DNA of 62,060 bases from JAIRTY01 sp050257395 (GTDB lineage: Bacteria > Actinomycetota > Actinomycetes > Streptosporangiales > Streptosporangiaceae): the NCBI GenBank assembly GCA_050257395.1, contig JBLMWU010000063.1, positions 1-62,060 of the forward strand, in the 5' to 3' direction. The first letter of the stretch is position 1, and every line of letters begins with the position of its first letter. A program made the translations under genes and the position numbers. The notes under the pieces were generated by a model. That model was not told the origin of the DNA, did no database searches, and worked only from the letters and a program-made list of their open reading frames with translations. Shown here piece by piece: positions 58,817-62,060 of the stretch.

Positions 58817-59913
58817 CCCAGACCGGCATCCCCTGCTCCGTGATGCGCGGCGGCACGTCCAAGGGCCTGGTGTTCGCGGAAAGCGACCTGCCCGCCGGCC
58901 GCGCCACCCGGGACGCGGTGCTGCTGGCCGCCATGGGCTCGCCGGACGAGCGGGAGATCGACGGCATGGGCGGCGCGCACCCGCTGACGTCCAAGGTCGC
59001 CGTGGTCAGTTTGTCGTCCCGCGACAATGCCGACGTCGAGTATCTGTTCCTTCAGGTGTGGCCAGACCGGGCGGAAGTCTCCGACAGTCAGAACTGTGGC
59101 AACATGCTGGCCGCGGTCGGCCCGTTCGCGATCGAGCAGGGGCTCGTGCCCGCGGGGGACCCGGTGACGCCCGTGCGCATCTGGATGCGCAACACCCAGA
59201 CGCTCGCCACGGCGCTGATCGAGACCCCGGGCGGGCAGGTCCGCTACGACGGGCCCGCCCGCATCGACGGCGTGCCCGGCAGCCACGCGCCCATCCCCAT
59301 CGAGTTCGCCGACGTGGCGGGGTCGTCCTGCGGCGCCCTGCTGCCCACCGGCAACGTCGTGGACGTCATCGAGGGGATCCGGGTCACCTGCATCGACAAC
59401 GGCATGCCGGTGGTCTGCCTGGCCGCGGCCGACCTGGGGGTGACCGGGCAGGAATCCCCGGCGGAGCTGGAAGGCAACGCCGAGCTGACCAAGCGGGTGG
59501 AGGCGATCCGGCTCGCCGCCGGCCCGCTGATGAACCTCGGCGACGTCGCCAGCGCCACCGTCCCGAAGATGAGCCTGCTGTCGCCGCCAGCACACGGCGG
59601 CGCCGTATCCACCCGGACGTTCATCCCGCGCCGGGTGCACGAGGCGATCGGGGTGCTGGGCGCGGTGTCCGTGGCCACCGCGTGCGTGCTGCCCGGCTCG
59701 GTGGCGCACGACATCGCGGACCTGGCGGGCAGGACCGAGGGCTCCATCGAGGTCGAGGTGGAGCACCCCACCGGTTTCTTCACCGTGACCATCGACGTGG
59801 CGGCGGACGGCGCCGGCGTCAGGGTCACCAGGTCCGCGCTGCTGCGCACCGCCCGGCTGCTGATGCGCGGCGAGGTGTACGTGCCGTCGTCCGTGTGGAG
59901 CAAGGGAGCCTGA
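58813..59913 (+). CDS. ligU: 4-oxalomesaconate tautomerase (PrpF-like)
   Basis: A 366-residue PrpF-fold isomerase: IPCSVMRGGTSKGLVFAESDLP is the family start with the catalytic-loop cysteine/Lys region; GGAHPLTSKVAVVS and SDSQNCGNMLAAVGPF include the second active cysteine. LigU/GalD shift 4-oxalomesaconate between its keto isomers in the lower 4,5-cleavage pathway. Overlaps LigK, and the LigJ gene begins two bases after its stop, so translation is coupled through the operon. Confidence 0.88.
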   Translation: MTQTGIPCSVMRGGTSKGLVFAESDLPAGRATRDAVLLAAMGSPDEREIDGMGGAHPLTSKVAVVSLSSRDNADVEYLFLQVWPDRAEVSDSQNCGNMLAAVGPFAIEQGLVPAGDPVTPVRIWMRNTQTLATALIETPGGQVRYDGPARIDGVPGSHAPIPIEFADVAGSSCGALLPTGNVVDVIEGIRVTCIDNGMPVVCLAAADLGVTGQESPAELEGNAELTKRVEAIRLAAGPLMNLGDVASATVPKMSLLSPPAHGGAVSTRTFIPRRVHEAIGVLGAVSVATACVLPGSVAHDIADLAGRTEGSIEVEVEHPTGFFTVTIDVAADGAGVRVTRSALLRTARLLMRGEVYVPSSVWSKGA

Positions 59914-59915
59914 CT

Positions 59916-60935
59916 GTGATCATCGACTGCCACGGGCACTACACCACCGCTCCCGCGGCGCACAACGACTGGCGCAAGGATCAGCTCGCGGCCTTCGCGG
60001 CCGGCCGCCCGTCCCCGGCCTATCCGGCCATCTCCGACGCCGAGATCCGCGAGTCGATCGAGCAGAACCAGCTCAGGCTGCTGCGCGAGCGCGGCGCCGA
60101 CATGACGATCTTCTCGCCGCGGGCCTCCGCCATGGCCCACCACGAGGGCGACGAGCGGGTCAGCGGCGAGTGGGCGCGGGCCTGCAACGACCTCATCGCC
60201 CGGGTCACCGGGCTGTTCCCGGAGACCTTCATCGGGGTCTGCCAGCTGCCGCAGTCGCCCGGCGCCGGCCTCAAGACGTCCGTCGCCGAGCTGGAACGCT
60301 GCGTCACCGAGCTCGGGTTCGCCGGCTGCAACCTCAACCCGGACCCCAGCGGCGGCAAGTGGACCGCGCCGCCGCTCACCGACCGGTACTGGTACCCCAT
60401 CTACGAGAAGATGTGCGAGCTGGACGTGCCCGCCATGGTGCACGTCTCCGCCAGCTGCAACCCGGTCTTCCACGCCACCGGCGCGCACTACATCAACGCT
60501 GACACCACCGCGTTCATGCAGTTCATCCACGGTGATCTGTTCGCGGACTTCCCGGAGCTGCGGCTGGTCATCCCGCACGGCGGCGGCGCCGTGCCCTACC
60601 ACTGGGGCCGCTACCGGGGGCTGGCCGACATGCTGAAAAAGCCGCCGCTGGACGAGCACGTCATGAAGAACGTGTTCTTCGACACCTGCGTCTACCACCA
60701 GCCCGGCATCAACCTGCTGTTCGAGGTGATCGGGCTGGACAACATCCTGTTCGGCTCGGAGATGGTGGGCGCGGTCCGCGGCATCGACCCGCAGACCGGC
60801 CACTACTTCGACGACACCAAGCGCTACCTCGACGCGCTGGACCTGCCGCAGGCAGAGGCGGAGCAGGTGTACTCCGGCAACGCCCGGCGGGTCTACCCGC
60901 GTCTCGACCAGGCCCTGCGGGCACGCGGACTCTAG
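59916..60935 (+). CDS. ligJ: 4-oxalomesaconate hydratase (amidohydrolase fold)
   Basis: A 339-residue protein starting IIDCHGHYTT: H6-x-H8 binds zinc. The sequence PAMVHVSASCNP, LVIPHGGGAVPYHWGRYRG and DNILFGSEMVGAVRGIDPQTG are characteristic of LigJ hydratases within the amidohydrolase superfamily. It adds water to 4-oxalomesaconate to give 4-carboxy-4-hydroxy-2-oxoadipate, the substrate of LigK. GTG start, preceded by GGGAG. Eleven bases before the next gene. Confidence 0.9.
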   Translation: MIIDCHGHYTTAPAAHNDWRKDQLAAFAAGRPSPAYPAISDAEIRESIEQNQLRLLRERGADMTIFSPRASAMAHHEGDERVSGEWARACNDLIARVTGLFPETFIGVCQLPQSPGAGLKTSVAELERCVTELGFAGCNLNPDPSGGKWTAPPLTDRYWYPIYEKMCELDVPAMVHVSASCNPVFHATGAHYINADTTAFMQFIHGDLFADFPELRLVIPHGGGAVPYHWGRYRGLADMLKKPPLDEHVMKNVFFDTCVYHQPGINLLFEVIGLDNILFGSEMVGAVRGIDPQTGHYFDDTKRYLDALDLPQAEAEQVYSGNARRVYPRLDQALRARGL

Positions 60936-60946
60936 GACGAAACCGG

Positions 60947-61837
60947 ATGGCCACCTTCACGCCCGACGCCGACTGGCTCCCGTTCCACCCGGACCCCAGC
61001 AAGCCGGCCTACACCCCGCCGCCCGGCGCCGTGGACGCGCACTGCCACGTGTTCGGCCCCGGCGACGTCTTTCCTTACGCGCCGGAACGGAAGTACACCC
61101 CCACCGACGCCGGCAAGGAGCAGCTGTTCGCCCTGCGTGACTTCCTGGGGTTCGGGCGGAACGTCATCGTCCAGGCCACCTGCCACGGAGCCGACAACCG
61201 CGCCCTGGTGGACGCCCTGCTCGCGGCGGACGGGCGGGCCCGCGGCGTGGCGACGATCCGGCCCGGGGTTTCCCGTTCCGAACTCGAGGAAATGAACGCC
61301 GCAGGGGTGCGCGGCATCCGGTTCAACTTCGTCAAGCGGCTCGTGGACCCCAAGCCGGACGACTACTACCGCGGCCTGGCCGGCCTGGTGGCCGAACTGG
61401 GCTGGCACATCGTCGTCTACTTCGAGGCAGCCGACCTGGCCGAGCGGTGGGACCTGTTCACCAGCTTCCCGACCCCGGTGGTCGTGGACCACATGGGCCG
61501 GCCGGACGTGACGCAGCCGGTCGACGGGCCCGGGTTCTCCCTGTTCACCCGTTTCATGAGGGAGAACGAGAACGTCTGGGCCAAGGTGAGCTGCCCGGAG
61601 CGGCTGTCGAAGGCCGGGCCGCCGGACTACCCCGACGTGGTGCCGTTCGCGCGGCACCTGGTGGAGACATTCCCGGGCCGGGTGCTGTGGGGGACGGACT
61701 GGCCGCACCCGAACATGAAGAGCCACATGCCCGACGACGGCGCCTTGGTGGACGTCATCCCGCGGATCGCGGTCACCGGCGACCTGCAGCGCCGGCTGCT
61801 GGTGGACAACCCGCTGCGCCTGTACTGGGAGGCCTAG
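60947..61837 (+). CDS. ligI: 2-pyrone-4,6-dicarboxylate hydrolase
   Basis: A 296-residue amidohydrolase. VDAHCHVFGPGDVFPYAPERKYTPTDAG (H32, H34) is the LigI signature, followed by RGIRFNFVKRLVDPKP, VVVDHMGRPD and LWGTDWPHPNMKSHMPDDG, where D is the last ligand. It opens 2-pyrone-4,6-dicarboxylate to 4-oxalomesaconate, feeding LigU/LigJ/LigK. The stop codon TAG (61,835-61,837) directly touches the end of the transposon at 61,838, so any genes that once followed have been displaced by it. Confidence 0.92.
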   Translation: MATFTPDADWLPFHPDPSKPAYTPPPGAVDAHCHVFGPGDVFPYAPERKYTPTDAGKEQLFALRDFLGFGRNVIVQATCHGADNRALVDALLAADGRARGVATIRPGVSRSELEEMNAAGVRGIRFNFVKRLVDPKPDDYYRGLAGLVAELGWHIVVYFEAADLAERWDLFTSFPTPVVVDHMGRPDVTQPVDGPGFSLFTRFMRENENVWAKVSCPERLSKAGPPDYPDVVPFARHLVETFPGRVLWGTDWPHPNMKSHMPDDGALVDVIPRIAVTGDLQRRLLVDNPLRLYWEA

Positions 61838-61878
61838 TTGACATCCTCCCCGCCCGGAGGGTCGGGGATTCCAGTTGC
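61838..61878 (-). mobile_element. Right end of an IS200/IS605-type element with predicted omega-RNA 3' scaffold
   Basis: On the minus strand, after the tnpB stop, the DNA reads GGAATCCCCG, then a hairpin (CCCCG-A-CCC, loop TCC, GGGCGGGG) and ends GAGGATGTCAA. From memory this layout (GAATC - hairpin - GAGG - TTCAA-like end) resembles the omega-RNA end of ISDra2 and other TnpB elements, where the RNA is made from the tnpB 3' end and its final bases are followed by a guide copied from the flanking host DNA. The element edge coincides with the ligI stop. Confidence 0.75.
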
Positions 61879-62060
61879 TCACAACCTGGGTAAGGAGGCA
61901 AGCAGTTGAGGTTCGCGGCTCACCGGCCCGCCCGGCGGCGGGCCTCCCCGCGCAGTCACGGCGTGCCCCGCCGCGATGTTGCGTGCCGCGTTCACGTCGG
62001 CGTTGCTGCAATATCCGCAGGACCTGCACCGGAAGACGGCTTGGCTCTCGCGGGCCTTCC
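61879..62060 (-). CDS. tnpB: TnpB RNA-guided endonuclease, C-terminal part (N-terminal side outside window)
   Basis: Read from the right window edge leftwards, 59 residues: KARESQAVFRCRSCGYCSNADVNAARNI then a variable Gly/Pro-rich end. C11-x-x-C14 is half of the zinc ribbon, and D21 in ADVNAARNI is the third RuvC catalytic aspartate. Stop at 61,879-61,881. The rest of the protein and the other end of the element are beyond 62,060, so whether TnpA is present cannot be told. Confidence 0.9.
   Translation of the reverse strand, partial: KARESQAVFRCRSCGYCSNADVNAARNIAAGHAVTARGGPPPGGPVSREPQLLASLPRL

Noticed and set aside
1..62060. tRNA, rRNA, CRISPR arrays, prophage and attachment sites
   Set aside because: I looked for tRNA-like T-arm motifs, regularly spaced repeats, integrases and duplicated att-like sequences and found none that hold up.

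Overview
The window is GC-rich DNA (coding regions heavily G/C in third positions, frequent GTG starts, GGAGG-type ribosome binding sites) from a member of the Actinomycetota with a large genome. Supporting gene types are a PknB-like kinase, a tricorn-type protease, a PucR regulator, ECF sigma genes, DUF4097 and small actinobacterial membrane proteins. I cannot place the genus; a Streptosporangiales/Streptomycetales-like soil actinomycete is an inference. No rRNA, tRNA or CRISPR array is visible.

Left third (1-16,300). A mosaic of single-gene units: two DHFR/RibD-like reductases (one cut by the window edge), an isoprenylcysteine methyltransferase-like membrane protein, an M13 zinc metallopeptidase, an amidohydrolase, an enoyl-CoA hydratase relative, a 1,127-residue tricorn/S41 protease, VOC proteins, a three-gene YceI / SnoaL-like / MDR reductase operon and lspA. 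Two unannotated-size membrane peptides (50 and 57 aa) and two damaged class I methyltransferases lie here.

Middle (16,400-38,600). A secreted GH15 glucodextranase-like enzyme with a starch-binding-like C-terminus, an ABC exporter, a nucleoside phosphorylase, a B3/B4-domain protein, a third damaged methyltransferase, a DadA-like FAD oxidase, a gamma-carbonic-anhydrase fold protein without its zinc histidines, an ArsR-like/SRPBCC pair behind a palindrome, a TetR/VOC divergent pair around a nested 42-bp palindrome, a membrane Ser/Thr kinase, a damaged SDR gene, a nitronate monooxygenase-like / Sua5-like / PPOX / YcaQ-like run, and a DUF2182-DUF899 pair behind a doubled operator.

Right third (38,600-62,060). 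A PucR regulator diverges from a class III aminotransferase-mmsA operon, which fits beta-alanine/pyrimidine or related amino-acid breakdown to acetyl-CoA. Next come a secreted SGNH lipase and a beta-helix protein, a broken MMPL transporter fused head-to-head to a 5'-truncated histidine kinase, its response regulator and DUF4097 partner, an ECF sigma factor overlapping a membrane-anchored seven-repeat propeller with paired cysteines, an EamA transporter with gabT, and a rhomboid protease. The window ends in a catabolic operon: CoA-transferase A/B, then LigK, LigU, LigJ and LigI types, the lower steps of 4,5-cleavage of protocatechuate or gallate. The last stop codon directly abuts the right end of an IS200/IS605-type element whose tnpB runs off the window.

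Two themes stand out. First, several genes keep recognisable N- and C-terminal ends but have lost their middles (11.2, 23.1 and 33.2 kb), and a similar junction joins the MMPL and kinase genes at 48.25 kb. Second, three promoters carry clear palindromic operators (28.56, 30.7 and 36.95 kb).
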